From: Streptomyces camponoticapitis
GTDB lineage: Bacteria; Actinomycetota; Actinomycetes; Streptomycetales; Streptomycetaceae
DNA length: 64,000 bases
Assembly (NCBI RefSeq): GCF_014646115.1
Contig: NZ_BMMV01000013.1
Span: 158,659-222,658, forward strand
Direction: 5' to 3'
Positions 25,383-34,782 of the stretch are shown here, one piece after another; the stretch's first letter is position 1, and each line of letters begins with the position of its first letter. The position numbers and the translations under genes are program-made. The notes beneath the pieces are model-generated. The model ran no database searches, had not been told where the DNA came from, and was given only the letters and a program-made list of their open reading frames with translations.

Positions 25383-25515
25383 GCGCTGCTGCGGTCCGCC
25401 GCGGAAGCGGTTGCGGTCACCTCCGGTGCTTGGGAAAGTGATGCCGCGGTGCGATCAAATCGCTGACCCAATCGGTGAAACGCTCAGCCTTCGAGAAGAT
25501 GAAGAGGACTCGTCC

Positions 25516-25821
25516 ATGTACCAGTTTCTCGTTTCCTTCACCGTCCAGCCCGCGCATCGCGACGACTTCATTCGGGCCGCGCGGAAGGTGGCCCGTGACT
25601 CCATGGCGAACGAACCCGGGTCCGCCCGGTTCGAACTTCTCCAGGACGAGAAGGATGCGCATACTCTCTACCTGAACGAGGTCTACACGGACGCCTTGGC
25701 CTTCGAGACCCACGCCGGTGGCCCGTATTTCGGTGAGTTCTTCGCCGAGGTCAGCGACTACGCCGAAGGCCCCACCTGGCTCATGCGGGGGAACCTCATC
25801 GAGGGGGAGACAGCCGCCTGA
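25516..25821 (+). CDS. Antibiotic biosynthesis monooxygenase (ABM) domain protein
   Basis: This 101-aa ferredoxin-like ABM protein shows MYQFLVSFTVQPAHRDDFIRAARKVARDSMANEPGS, LLQDEKDAHTLYLNEVYTDALAFETHAGGPYF. Members act as cofactor-free oxygenases on anthrones or as degradation enzymes such as LsrG. The ATG at 25516 is chosen because it starts the first beta strand; the frame is open further upstream. A ketosynthase gene on the opposite strand and a DUF1772 (anthrone-oxygenase-like) gene are close by, hinting at aromatic polyketide chemistry, but no full pathway is present. Confidence 0.85.
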   Translation: MYQFLVSFTVQPAHRDDFIRAARKVARDSMANEPGSARFELLQDEKDAHTLYLNEVYTDALAFETHAGGPYFGEFFAEVSDYAEGPTWLMRGNLIEGETAA

Positions 25822-25869
25822 CCCGACTCCCGTCGGGAGTACGGCTTCGAGGTGACGGCTGCGGTCGCT

Positions 25870-27138
25870 TCAGCGGGCGGGTGAGCGCAGGGCCAGTACC
25901 GCGTTGTGGCCGCCGAAGCCGAAGGAGTTGTTCAGCGCCGCGATCGTGCCCTCCGGCAGCGGGCGTGGCGTGCCGGAGACGATGTCCGCGTCGACGTCCG
26001 GGTCCCGGTTCAGAAGGTTGATCGTCGGTGGGGCCAGCCGGTGGTGCAGGGCGAGCACGGTGGCGACGGTCTCGATACCGCCGGCGCCCCCCAGCAGATG
26101 GCCGGTCATCGACTTGGTGGCGCTGACCGCCATATGGCCGACGTCGTCGCCGAAGACCTCTCGCAGCGCCTTGATCTCGGCGATGTCACCCGGCGGGGTC
26201 GAAGTGGCGTGCGCGTTGATGTGCGCGATCTCCGCGGGCTTGAGGTCCGAGGTGTCCAGCAGTTGCCGGAGGGCCGCCGCGATACCGCGACCGGAAGGCT
26301 CCGGCCGCACGATGTGGTGCGCGTCGGAGGAGAGCCCCTGGCCGACCGCCTCCGCGTAGACCCGGGCACCCCGCGCCGCCGCGTGCTCCGCCGACTCCAG
26401 GACCACGACCCCCGCGCCCTCGCCGAGGACGAAACCGTCGCGGCCCGTGTCGAACGGGCGTGAGGCACCCCGCGGGTCGTCGTTGTTCTTGGACATCGCC
26501 ATCATGTTGGCGAACGCGGCCATCGGGAGTGGGTGGATCGCCGCCTCCGTGCCGCCGGCCACGACCACGTCGGCACGGCCGCCGTGGATCATCTCGATCG
26601 CGTGGCCGACCGCCTCGGCACCGGACGCGCACGCGCTGACCAGGGTGTGCGCACCGGCCTGGGCGTTGATGTCGATACTGACGTTCGCCGAGGGGCCGTT
26701 GGGCATCAGCATCGGCACCGTGTGCGGCGAGACCTTGCGAAAGCCCTGGCTCATCAGGACCGAGTACTGGTCGAGGAGCGTGGTGACGCCCCCGATGCCC
26801 GAGGCGATCACGGTGCCCAGCCGCTCGGGTGCGACCGAGCCGTCCTCGCCGGCCTTCGCGGTGAAGCCCGCGTCCGCCCACGCCTCACGCGCCGCGATCA
26901 GCGCGAACTGGGCGCTCCGGTCGAGTTTGCGGGCCAACGGCCGCGGCAGCACCTCGGCCGGCTCGACGGCCACCCGCGCACCGATCCGTACCGGCAGGTC
27001 CGCCGCCCACTCCTCGGTGAGGGTACGGACTCCGGACCGCCCGGCGAGCAGTGCTTCCCACGTCGAAGCGCTGTCGCCGCCCAGCGGTGTGGTCGCTCCG
27101 ACACCGGTGACGACGACGGTCTGACTGATTGGGCGCAA
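25870..27138 (-). CDS. fabF: Beta-ketoacyl-ACP synthase II (FabF-like)
   Basis: This 422-aa thiolase-fold condensing enzyme has the active-site Cys in VSACASGAEAVGHA, the two His residues in NAHATSTPPGD and KSMTGHLLGGAGG, and the FGFGGHN end. It elongates acyl-ACP with malonyl-ACP. A TTG start at 27138 is proposed because it lines up with the usual N-terminus (MRPISQTVVVTGVG) and follows GGAGAG; an in-frame GTG at 27150 is the alternative. It stands alone, away from an ACP or FabD gene, so it is probably an accessory copy rather than the housekeeping enzyme. Confidence 0.88.
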   Translation of the reverse strand: MRPISQTVVVTGVGATTPLGGDSASTWEALLAGRSGVRTLTEEWAADLPVRIGARVAVEPAEVLPRPLARKLDRSAQFALIAAREAWADAGFTAKAGEDGSVAPERLGTVIASGIGGVTTLLDQYSVLMSQGFRKVSPHTVPMLMPNGPSANVSIDINAQAGAHTLVSACASGAEAVGHAIEMIHGGRADVVVAGGTEAAIHPLPMAAFANMMAMSKNNDDPRGASRPFDTGRDGFVLGEGAGVVVLESAEHAAARGARVYAEAVGQGLSSDAHHIVRPEPSGRGIAAALRQLLDTSDLKPAEIAHINAHATSTPPGDIAEIKALREVFGDDVGHMAVSATKSMTGHLLGGAGGIETVATVLALHHRLAPPTINLLNRDPDVDADIVSGTPRPLPEGTIAALNNSFGFGGHNAVLALRSPAR

Positions 27139-27359
27139 GGGACTCTCCACGTCGTGCGGGGGGGACGGGCGACGGACATGTCGGCCCGGGGAAAGCCGGC
27201 GGAGGCGGGCAGGTCTGCTCACCGGGGGGCCGTTTCTCCGCACGTAGCGTGGGCTTCCAACCCTGAGTCTGTCAAATAGACCTAGCTGTGGACGTCGGCG
27301 CATGGGCGTGAGACGCGCACGCATGTTCCGCTCCCGGGACCGCTGTTGTACTCGAGCAC

Positions 27360-27923
27360 ATGACATACGACACCCAGCACCGGCCGCGCACCGAGAGCGA
27401 TGTCCTGAGAACCGTGACGCTGATTCTGGCGATCATGACGACCGGGCTGATCGCGGGTGTTTTCGCGAGTTGGTCGAACGCGATCATGCCGGGGCTCGGC
27501 GAGGTCGGCGACCGAACCTTCGTCCCGGCGTTCCAGGCGCTCGACGAGGCGATCAACAACCCGTTGTTTCTCGGGGGGTTCACCCTCGCGCTGCCGCTCA
27601 TCGCGCTGTCCGCCGCCCTCCATCGACGAGCGGAGCAGCGGGCGGTGCTGATGTGGGTCGGGGCGGCGCTGGTGTTCTATCTGGTGGCGGTCGTGATCAC
27701 GTTCGGCGTGCACGAGCCCCTCAACGGGGATTTCAGGACGGCAGCCGAACCCGGCAGCGGCGCGGACCTCGCCGCCGCGCGTGCGCGGCTCGACGAGGCG
27801 AAGTGGACGGCCTGGAACACCGCGAGGGCGGTGACGTCGACGGTCGCGTTCGGCTGTCTCGCGTGGGCGCTGGTGATCCGCGGCCGGCTGGACCGGACCG
27901 TCGGCCGACGGGCGGCGCGATGA
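27360..27923 (+). CDS. DUF1772 (anthrone oxygenase-like) membrane protein
   Basis: This 187-aa protein has four predicted membrane helices (about 17-38, 68-86, 95-118, 150-175), the small conserved WSNAIMPGLGEVGDRTFVPAFQALDEAINNP region and NGDFRTA..W..WNTARAVTS. DUF1772 includes fungal anthrone oxygenases, but most bacterial members have no assigned role. It is divergent from the ketosynthase gene with a 220-bp gap that contains no obvious operator. Confidence 0.85.
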   Translation: MTYDTQHRPRTESDVLRTVTLILAIMTTGLIAGVFASWSNAIMPGLGEVGDRTFVPAFQALDEAINNPLFLGGFTLALPLIALSAALHRRAEQRAVLMWVGAALVFYLVAVVITFGVHEPLNGDFRTAAEPGSGADLAAARARLDEAKWTAWNTARAVTSTVAFGCLAWALVIRGRLDRTVGRRAAR

Positions 27924-28080
27924 GTTGCGGTGGGGTCCGGGTCGCTGAGGGGCGGCGCCCTTCCCGCCTCGTTTCACCCGTCTGCCGCCGCACGCTGTCG
28001 CGCCTGGTGCGGGTGGCTCGGGCACCGTAGCCCGTAGTGCCCGACGGACGGACACGGGCGGACGGGGAAGGCGTGAGTGG

Positions 28081-28431
28081 ATGAACGGCTTTACGGCCGC
28101 GCTGTCCCTGCTGGCCCTGGCCCTGCTCGTGGTGGCCGGTGTCCACGGCGCCGCGCGGGCCCTGCGCGTCTCGCACGAGCCCTTGGCCGCCCAGCCGTTC
28201 GGGTCCGGGCACGAGCCCGTCGAGCACGCGGTCAGCCGCTTTCACATGCGCTGGTACACGGTCACGATGCTCTTCCTCGCCTTCGACATGGAGATGGTCT
28301 TCATGTATCCGTGGACGCTTGTCATCTCCGTGATGGGGCCCACGGCGGTGATCGAGATGTTCGTCTTCCTCGGCGTCCTGCTCAGCGGGGTCCTCTACGC
28401 CTGGCGTGAGGGGGCGTTGCGATGGGCCTGA
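28081..28431 (+). CDS. nuoA: NADH-quinone oxidoreductase subunit A-like
   Basis: This 116-aa protein has three membrane helices and the family core RFHMRWYTVTMLFLAFDMEMVFMYPW. In complex I this subunit helps form the quinone-site loop. Here the normally conserved ECG of that loop is replaced by GSG (about residues 41-43), so the redox-switch Cys is absent. It is the first gene of an eight-gene operon with overlapping or closely spaced reading frames lacking nuoE, F, G and I. This is the second, partial nuo set of Streptomyces type rather than the complete 14-gene operon. Confidence 0.88.
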   Translation: MNGFTAALSLLALALLVVAGVHGAARALRVSHEPLAAQPFGSGHEPVEHAVSRFHMRWYTVTMLFLAFDMEMVFMYPWTLVISVMGPTAVIEMFVFLGVLLSGVLYAWREGALRWA

Positions 28432-29555
28432 CGGACTTCCTCGTACGCGCTGCGGCCCGCCGGCCGAGCGTGCTGCTGGTGACGATGCCCGGTGGTACAC
28501 CGGTGCGACTGGCCGCCGAGAGGGAACTGCGGTGCCGGGGCTGGGCGGAGGCGTCGACGCCGGCCGGAGCCGACCTGTTGCTCGTGGCGGGCCCCGACTG
28601 CCCGGCGCTGCGATCCGGACCGGACCGGCTGTGGGACGACATGTCCCGTCCGCGCGTACGCCTGCGGGCGGAGACGGCCGAGGCGGTGGCACCGGTCCTC
28701 GACGAGGGGCGTGCGCGGCTGGGGGAGACGGAGCGCGGGCCGTACGGGGCGGTCGACCCGCGGGGGCACGGCGGCCCGCCCATGGCCGGACCGGGTGAGG
28801 ACCGCGACGGGCTGACCCTGGACCGGCTGCACCTGTCGCTCGGGCCGTTCCTCGCCGACTGGCCGGCCGGACTGGTCGTCCGCGTGGTGCTGCAGGGCGA
28901 CGTCATCCGGCGGGCCCGGCTCGGCGAGCCGTACGAGACCGGACCTGCCGACCCGTTCTGGAGCCGGCCGTGGATCCGGGCCTCGGCGGGCGAGCCGGTG
29001 CCCGTGGCGGAGGCCGCCCGGCGGCGCGCGGCGGCCCATCTGGACAGTCTGGGCCGGTTGTCGGCGGTGGCGGGCTGGCCCGCCGAGGCCGTGGCGGCCC
29101 GGCGGCTGCGCGACGACCTTCTGGAGGGGGCGCCCGCGGATGCCGTTCTGCCCCGGACGATGCGCCTCGCACGGCGCGTCGGACGGTCACGGAGCCTGTA
29201 CCGGCTGACCTGGGGCATCGGCCCGCTGACCGCCGCCGACGCACACGCGGCGGGCGTGAGCGGACCCGCCGCGCGGGCGGGCGGCGACGTACCGGCCCGC
29301 TACCGGCAGTGGCTCTCGGACACCCTGGACGACATGCGGCGGCTGGACGACACCACCACCCTTCTCGACCCCGTGGCGGAGGAGAGCCCGCGCGGCCGTT
29401 GGGACACGCAACGGCCGCCGTCGGCAGCCCTGGCCGGCCTGCTGCCCCGGCTGCTGGAGGGCACCGAGCTGGCCGCCGCGCGTCTGGTCGTCGCGAGCCT
29501 CGACCCGGACCCGGACGAACCGGCCGTCAGGCGCCAAGAGGTGGCGCGTGGTTGA
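28422..29555 (+). CDS. Degenerate NuoB/NuoD-like fusion protein
   Basis: This 377-aa protein overlaps nuoA by 10 bp. The N-terminal part (about 10-85) follows the NuoB pattern (RPSVLLVTMPGG, then ADLLLVAGPDCPAL..GPDRLWDDMSRPRVRL) but has only Cys38 and Cys60, not the four Cys that hold cluster N2. The middle and end resemble NuoD (LDRLHLSLGPFLADWPAGLVVRVVLQGDV at about 133-161) without its quinone-site His and Tyr motifs being evident. It takes the place of nuoB, nuoC and nuoD in the operon. I infer a structural plug that caps the membrane arm. Homology is remote, so the fusion reading should be checked by profile search. Confidence 0.6.
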   Translation: MGLTDFLVRAAARRPSVLLVTMPGGTPVRLAAERELRCRGWAEASTPAGADLLLVAGPDCPALRSGPDRLWDDMSRPRVRLRAETAEAVAPVLDEGRARLGETERGPYGAVDPRGHGGPPMAGPGEDRDGLTLDRLHLSLGPFLADWPAGLVVRVVLQGDVIRRARLGEPYETGPADPFWSRPWIRASAGEPVPVAEAARRRAAAHLDSLGRLSAVAGWPAEAVAARRLRDDLLEGAPADAVLPRTMRLARRVGRSRSLYRLTWGIGPLTAADAHAAGVSGPAARAGGDVPARYRQWLSDTLDDMRRLDDTTTLLDPVAEESPRGRWDTQRPPSAALAGLLPRLLEGTELAAARLVVASLDPDPDEPAVRRQEVARG

Positions 29556-30477
29556 CGCGGGGAAGTGGTGGACGCTGCCGGTGGCACCGGCCCTCCTGCT
29601 CGGCTTCGCCGTACTGGCCGTGGCCGGCAAGACGGCACTGGACGACCGGGGCGCCGGACGGAGCGTCACCCCCGTCGGTGTGCTGCGGCCGCTGCTCGCC
29701 GTGCCGCGTGCTCTGGTCGCGCAGCCCCGGCGGCTCCCCGCGTCGGACCGGCTGCTGTGGCGCCTGGGTGTGGTCACCGTGCCGGTGGCCGCGGTGCTGT
29801 CGACGCTGGTGATCCCGTTCGGTAACCACGTGGTCGCCGATCTCTCGGTGGGGGTGGTGTGGTTCAACGCCATGGAGGTGCTGACCTGGGCCGGGCTGTG
29901 GCTGGCCGGCTGGGGCCCGAACGCGGCGTTCTCGCTGGTCGGCGGGTACCGCTTCCTCGCGCAGGGGCTGGCGTACGAACTGCCGCTGATGTTCGCGCTG
30001 ATCTCGGCCGCCACCGGCGCACAGTCCCTGCGCGTCACCGACATCGCCGGTGCGCAGCACGGCCTGTGGTACGCGGTGTGGATGCCGTTCGCCTTCGCCG
30101 TCCATCTGACGGGCGTGCTGGCCTTCAGCTTCCTCGGCCCGTTCGCGTATCCGGCCGGCCGCGACATCGCCGACGGTGTGCTGGGCGAGACCTCCGGGGT
30201 GGACCGGCTGCTGCTCCGGGCCGGGCGGTGGCTGTGGCTGGCGGCCGGGGCCGCGATGGCGGTGCCGCTGTTCCTCGGTGGCGGCGCCGGTCCGGGGCTG
30301 CCCGCCTGGGCGTGGTCGCTGGTCAAGACGGTGCTGGTGCTGGGGCTGTTGGTGTGGGTGCTGCGGCGGCTGCCGGCGCTGCGTGCCGACCGGTACGTGG
30401 AGCTGGCCTGGGTGGTGCTCCTGCCTGCGGCGATCGTGCAGGTGCTCGTACCGGCCCTTGTCGACCTCGGCCCGTAG
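29548..30477 (+). CDS. nuoH: NADH-quinone oxidoreductase subunit H-like
   Basis: This 309-aa membrane protein starts with GTG overlapping the previous gene by 8 bp. Eight or so hydrophobic segments and the motif GGYRFLAQGLAYELPLMFAL identify NuoH. The cytoplasmic loop that in true NuoH reads ER/NRPFDLPEAESELV is here GPFAYPAGRDIADGVLG, so the acidic quinone-chamber residues are missing. This agrees with the degenerate NuoB/D neighbour and suggests that quinone is not reduced by this complex. Confidence 0.85.
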   Translation: MVDAGKWWTLPVAPALLLGFAVLAVAGKTALDDRGAGRSVTPVGVLRPLLAVPRALVAQPRRLPASDRLLWRLGVVTVPVAAVLSTLVIPFGNHVVADLSVGVVWFNAMEVLTWAGLWLAGWGPNAAFSLVGGYRFLAQGLAYELPLMFALISAATGAQSLRVTDIAGAQHGLWYAVWMPFAFAVHLTGVLAFSFLGPFAYPAGRDIADGVLGETSGVDRLLLRAGRWLWLAAGAAMAVPLFLGGGAGPGLPAWAWSLVKTVLVLGLLVWVLRRLPALRADRYVELAWVVLLPAAIVQVLVPALVDLGP

Positions 30478-30531
30478 CCGCTCGTACGGAAGACCCCCCG
30501 ACCAACCCGGCCTGTGGAGAAGGAGCGCGTG

Positions 30532-31101
30532 ATGGGTGTGACGAACACCGTGCTGCTGTGGGTTCTCGGCGTCCTCGCCCTGACCGGTGGCGTTCTGGTG
30601 TTCACGCTCAACTCCATGGCCCGGGTCGCCTTCTCCCTGCTGGGCTGTCTGGTGTGCGTCGGCGGTGTGGTGACGGTGCTGGGGCTGCCGTACCTCGGTG
30701 TGGTGATCGTGCTGATGATGGTCATGGAGATGGTGATCATGGCCGTGTTCATGATCGCGTACATGATGAATCCGGCCGGTCTGATGCCGATGTCGATGGT
30801 GCACAACACCCGTGGCGCGCTGGTCATCAGCGGCGCCGTCCTCGCCGCGCTGGTGGCCGGGATCTTCCTGGTCCCCTGGCCCGGCCGTACGGGGGCGCGG
30901 CCCAAGGACAGCACCTTCCAGTTGGGCATGTCCCTCATGGCGGACCAGATGCTCACCATGGTCACCCTCGGGTTCGTCCTGCTGGCCACCATGGTCGGTG
31001 CCACCGTGCTCGCCACCCGGCGCGGCCGTTACGACCGGTTCGGCGACGAACTCGACCGGCGGCCCGCCGAGGACCCGGCCGGCGGGGGAGTGGGCCGATG
31101 A
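30532..31101 (+). CDS. nuoJ: NADH-quinone oxidoreductase subunit J-like
   Basis: This 189-aa protein has five hydrophobic segments typical of NuoJ (NSMARVAFSLLGCLVCVGGVVTVLGLPYLGVVIVLMMVMEMVIMAVFMIAYM). A methionine-rich central helix is notable. The ATG at 30532 follows GAAGGAG; a GTG at 30514 is less likely. Its end overlaps the next gene by ATGA. In complex I the subunit J helix 3 links quinone chemistry to the antiporter chain. Confidence 0.88.
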   Translation: MGVTNTVLLWVLGVLALTGGVLVFTLNSMARVAFSLLGCLVCVGGVVTVLGLPYLGVVIVLMMVMEMVIMAVFMIAYMMNPAGLMPMSMVHNTRGALVISGAVLAALVAGIFLVPWPGRTGARPKDSTFQLGMSLMADQMLTMVTLGFVLLATMVGATVLATRRGRYDRFGDELDRRPAEDPAGGGVGR

Positions 31102-31403
31102 CGTTCGAGCTTCTGCTGGTCCTCGCCGCCGGACTCTTCTCGACCGGGCTGTACGGCGCCCTCTCCCAGCAGTCCATCGTCATGATCATGATGGGGATCG
31201 AGCTGATGACCGGCGGGGTCGTCGTCGCCGCCGCGGTGTTCTGGTCCTTCCTCTCCCCGGGCGCCTCCGGCGGACAGGTGCTCGTCGTGGCGGCCGTGCT
31301 GGCGATGGCCGTGGAGATGGCGATGGGCTTCGCCGTCACCACCGCGATCTACCGGGCCCGGCGTGTCGACATGGCCGACATGGCCGAGGACCTCAAGGGA
31401 TGA
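31098..31403 (+). CDS. nuoK: NADH-quinone oxidoreductase subunit K-like
   Basis: This 101-aa protein has three membrane helices and keeps the key buried acids of NuoK: Glu34 in MMGIELMTGGVVV and Glu72 in AMAVEMAMGFAV. It is translationally coupled to the genes on both sides (ATGA overlaps). These acids form part of the proton wire of complex I and Mrp antiporters (as MrpC). Confidence 0.9.
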   Translation: MTFELLLVLAAGLFSTGLYGALSQQSIVMIMMGIELMTGGVVVAAAVFWSFLSPGASGGQVLVVAAVLAMAVEMAMGFAVTTAIYRARRVDMADMAEDLKG

Positions 31404-33271
31404 GCGCGGTCCTCTGGCCGCTGGTCGCGCTGCCCCTCGGTGTGGGGGCGGTGCTCGCCGTGACGGAGCCGCGGTACGACCGGCGGATCCCGGCCGTCGC
31501 CGCGACGGCGGCCCTGGCGACGCTCGGTCTGGCGATCGCCGCCGCGGTGACCCGCCCGGCCGTGAGCGTGCCGCTGTTCGCCGGGATGGACGCGGGGCTG
31601 GCGGTGGACGGTCTGTCCGCCGTCATGGTGGTCACCGTCGCCGCGGTCACCACCGCCGTACTGGCCTTCGCGGTGGGGGAGTTCGGCCCCGACGAGGACC
31701 GCGGCCGGTTCTTCGGGCTGATGCTCGTCTTCTCCGGAGCCATGCTCGTCACCGTCACGGCGACCACGCTGCCGCTGCTGCTGATGGCCTGGGAGGTGAT
31801 GGGCGCCTCCAGCTGGGCGCTCATCGGGTACGGGTGGCGGCGGCCCGGGAAGGCGGCTGCCGCCGATGTCGCGTTCCTGACCACCCGTACGGCGGACCTC
31901 GGTATGTATGTGGCGGCGGGCGCCGCCCTGGCCGGGGGCGTCGCCACTCTCCGTCTCGACCGTCTGGCGCAGGCCACGTCTCCTTGGCTGCATGTGATCA
32001 CCGTCGGCATCGTCCTGGCCGCGCTCGGCAAATCCGCCCAACTGCCCTTCTCCTTCTGGTTGTCCCGGGCCATGGAGGGCCCCAGCCCGGTGTCGGCACT
32101 GCTGCACTCGGCGACCATGGTCGCCGCCGGTGCCTATCTGCTGCTGCGCCTCGAACCACTGCTCGCCGCGACCGCCTGGGCCGGGCCCCTGGTCGCCTGG
32201 TTCGGCGCGGTGACCGCCTTGGCCCTCGGGGTGGTCGCCGTCGCCCAGACCGACCTCAAGCAGCTGCTCGCGGCCTCCACCTCCGCCCAGATCGGCTTCA
32301 TCGTGCTGGCGGCGGGCAGCCACGGCGTGGCCGGGGGCACCACCCAGCTCGTCGCCCACGCCGCCACGAAGTCGGGCCTCTTTCTGGCCGCCGGAGCGTG
32401 GCTGACGGCGCTGGGCACCAAGCGACTGGGGGCCCTGCGCGGCGCGGCCCGTACCTACCCGCTGGTCGGAGGGGCCTTCACCGTCGGCGCACTCACGCTG
32501 GCCGGGCTGCCGCCCCTGTCCCTGTGGGCGGCCAAGGACGAAGTGCTCGCCGCCGCCCGGGCGGAGGGGACGGGCCTGTACGTGGTGGGGCTCGCGGCGG
32601 CGGCCGTCGCCGCCGTCTACAGCCTCAAGGCCCTCTGGTACGTGACCCGCCCGCTTCCCCCGGGCCCGGCCTCCGGATACGACACCGAGCGGCGCGGCAT
32701 CCGGCGCACCGCCCGTACGACTCCGCTCCCCCTCCTCGCGCTCACCTTCGCCGCCGCCGTTCTCGGCGTCCTGGCCCTGCCCGGGCCGGCCTCCTGGCTC
32801 AGGAGCCTGCTCGGCGCCGGGGGCGAGCCGTCCCCCGAGGCGTGGGAGTTCGCCCTCTCGGCCGGTGTCGCGCTCGCTGTCGCGGGGCTGGTCCCGTGGT
32901 GGGCGTCCCGCCCGGCGCCCGTCCCGCGCACCGTCGTGCGATGGGCCCGGAACTGGCTGTTCCTGGAACGGACCGCGCGACTCACCGTGGTCCGGCCCGT
33001 GCTCGCCCTGGCCAGGGCGCTCGCCGTCTTCGACGACCGCGTCATCGACGGCGCCGTACGACAGACCGCCCGGGGCGGCCTCGCGGCGGCCCGCCTCGCC
33101 CGCCGCCTGGACGACGGCGGTGTCGACGCGGCCGTCCGCGCTGTCGCGTCCGGAGCCCGGAGCCTGGGCCGCGCGGCACGCCGCCCCCAGACCGGACTGC
33201 TGCACCAGTACTACGCGCAGGCCGCCGCCGGCTTCGCCGTGCTCGTCCTGATCATCCTGTCGGTGAGGTAA
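31400..33271 (+). CDS. nuoL: NADH-quinone oxidoreductase subunit L-like antiporter
   Basis: This 623-aa protein has the Mrp-type antiporter fold, with proton-translocation helices between about residues 100 and 420. The TM5 Glu is kept (Glu132 in LLLMAWEVMGASSW), as are TM7/TM8 features (LGKSAQLPFSFWLSRAMEGPSPVSALLHSATMVAAG) and DLKQLLAASTSAQIGF. The C-terminal part after about 470 is more divergent and may hold the lateral helix. It starts by ATGA overlap with nuoK. Confidence 0.9.
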   Translation: MSAVLWPLVALPLGVGAVLAVTEPRYDRRIPAVAATAALATLGLAIAAAVTRPAVSVPLFAGMDAGLAVDGLSAVMVVTVAAVTTAVLAFAVGEFGPDEDRGRFFGLMLVFSGAMLVTVTATTLPLLLMAWEVMGASSWALIGYGWRRPGKAAAADVAFLTTRTADLGMYVAAGAALAGGVATLRLDRLAQATSPWLHVITVGIVLAALGKSAQLPFSFWLSRAMEGPSPVSALLHSATMVAAGAYLLLRLEPLLAATAWAGPLVAWFGAVTALALGVVAVAQTDLKQLLAASTSAQIGFIVLAAGSHGVAGGTTQLVAHAATKSGLFLAAGAWLTALGTKRLGALRGAARTYPLVGGAFTVGALTLAGLPPLSLWAAKDEVLAAARAEGTGLYVVGLAAAAVAAVYSLKALWYVTRPLPPGPASGYDTERRGIRRTARTTPLPLLALTFAAAVLGVLALPGPASWLRSLLGAGGEPSPEAWEFALSAGVALAVAGLVPWWASRPAPVPRTVVRWARNWLFLERTARLTVVRPVLALARALAVFDDRVIDGAVRQTARGGLAAARLARRLDDGGVDAAVRAVASGARSLGRAARRPQTGLLHQYYAQAAAGFAVLVLIILSVR

Positions 33272-33276
33272 CCCCT

Positions 33277-34782
33277 GTGCTGAGCGTCGTCACGTTCCTG
33301 CCGCTGCTGGTCTGCGCGGTGCTGCTGCTCCTGCCGCGCACCCTCCCCGACAGGGCGTACCTCTGGATCTGGACCGGCACCGCCGCCGCCGATCTGGCCC
33401 TGGTCGTCGCGCTGTGGGCGGGGTTCGACACCGGCGAGGGGCCGCGGTACGAGGAGCGGGTGCGCTGGATCCCCAGCGCCGGCGTCGGCTACCACGTGGG
33501 TGTGGACGGCCTGTCCCTGCCGCTGGTGGCGCTGACCTGTCTGCTGTTCCTTGCGGTCGCCGTGTTCTCGCTGCGCGAGCGGCGGCGGGTGCGCGCCTAC
33601 GTCTGCCTCTTCCTCTTCCTCCAGACCGTCTGCGTCGGCCTGTTCGTCGCCCTCGATCTGATCCTGTTCTTCGTCTACTTCGACCTGTCGATCGTCGCCA
33701 TGTTCTTCGTGATCGCCGGCTGGGGCCACGGTGAACGCGCCCGCGCCGCCGCGCTGAAGTTCTTCCTCTACACCTTCACCGGCTCCCTCGCCCTCCTGCT
33801 CGGCTTCATCGGGCTGTATCTGGCGGCGGACCCGCACACCTTCGACATCGTCGACCTCACCCGGGCCAACCCGCTCGCCGGCCGCGGGACTTACGCGGGT
33901 CTGGTGCTGCTGGCCATCGGTGTCGGGCTCGCGGTCAAGACCCCCACCGTGCCGTTCCACACCTGGCTGCCCCCCGCCCACACCGACGCCCCCGCCACGG
34001 GCTCGGCGATCCTGGCCGGGGTGCTGCTGAAGATGGGCACGTACGGATTCGTACGCATCGCGATGCCGTTGCTGCCGGGGAGCTGGCGCCATTACGCGCT
34101 GGTCATCGTCGTCGTCGGAGCGGTGTCGGTCGTGTACGGGGCGCTGGTGGCACTGGCGCAGACCGACTTCAAGCGCATGATCGCGTACACGTCCGTCAAC
34201 CACATGGGGTACGTCGTCCTCGCCGTCGGCGCCGCCGGGACGCTGGCCGGCACGGACGCCCAGGCCCGCTCACTCGCGGTGACCGGGGCGGTCACCCAGA
34301 TGGTCAGCCACGGCCTGATCACCGGCGCCCTGTTCCTGCTCACCGGTGTCCTGTACGACCGCGGCCGTACGTACGCGATGGACGCCTACTCGGGTCTGGC
34401 CGCGCACACGCCCCGCTTCGCGGCGGTCACGGCCGTCGCCGCGTTCGCCGCGCTCGGCATCCCCGGCTTCTCCGGATTCATCGCCGAGTTCCAGATCCTC
34501 ACCGGCAGCCTGGCCTCCCAGACGATCGCCACCGCCGTCGCGCTGACCGGCATCGTGATCACCGCGGCGCTCTTCCTGACCGCGCTGCGGCGCGTGTTCC
34601 TCGGTACCCCGCGACTGCCGGACACCATGCCGGCCGGCGGCGTCGCGGACCTCCGAGGCACCGAGGCGTGGCCGACGGTGATCCTGCTCGCCGTCGCCCT
34701 GGTGATCGGCGTCGCGCCGCGCTGGCTGCTCGACGTCATCGAACCGGCGGGCCGCGCCCTGACCGGACTGGTCGCGCGGTGA
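33277..34782 (+). CDS. nuoM: NADH-quinone oxidoreductase subunit M-like antiporter
   Basis: This 501-aa antiporter-like protein starts with GTG 5 bp after nuoL. It retains AVKTPTVPFHTWLPPAHTDAPATGSAILAG and QTDFKRMIAYTSVNHMGYV. The essential TM5 glutamate of NuoM is an aspartate here (Asp136 in FFVYFDLSIVAMFF). Asp can still carry a proton but is one carbon shorter, so pumping may be altered. Confidence 0.9.
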   Translation: MLSVVTFLPLLVCAVLLLLPRTLPDRAYLWIWTGTAAADLALVVALWAGFDTGEGPRYEERVRWIPSAGVGYHVGVDGLSLPLVALTCLLFLAVAVFSLRERRRVRAYVCLFLFLQTVCVGLFVALDLILFFVYFDLSIVAMFFVIAGWGHGERARAAALKFFLYTFTGSLALLLGFIGLYLAADPHTFDIVDLTRANPLAGRGTYAGLVLLAIGVGLAVKTPTVPFHTWLPPAHTDAPATGSAILAGVLLKMGTYGFVRIAMPLLPGSWRHYALVIVVVGAVSVVYGALVALAQTDFKRMIAYTSVNHMGYVVLAVGAAGTLAGTDAQARSLAVTGAVTQMVSHGLITGALFLLTGVLYDRGRTYAMDAYSGLAAHTPRFAAVTAVAAFAALGIPGFSGFIAEFQILTGSLASQTIATAVALTGIVITAALFLTALRRVFLGTPRLPDTMPAGGVADLRGTEAWPTVILLAVALVIGVAPRWLLDVIEPAGRALTGLVAR

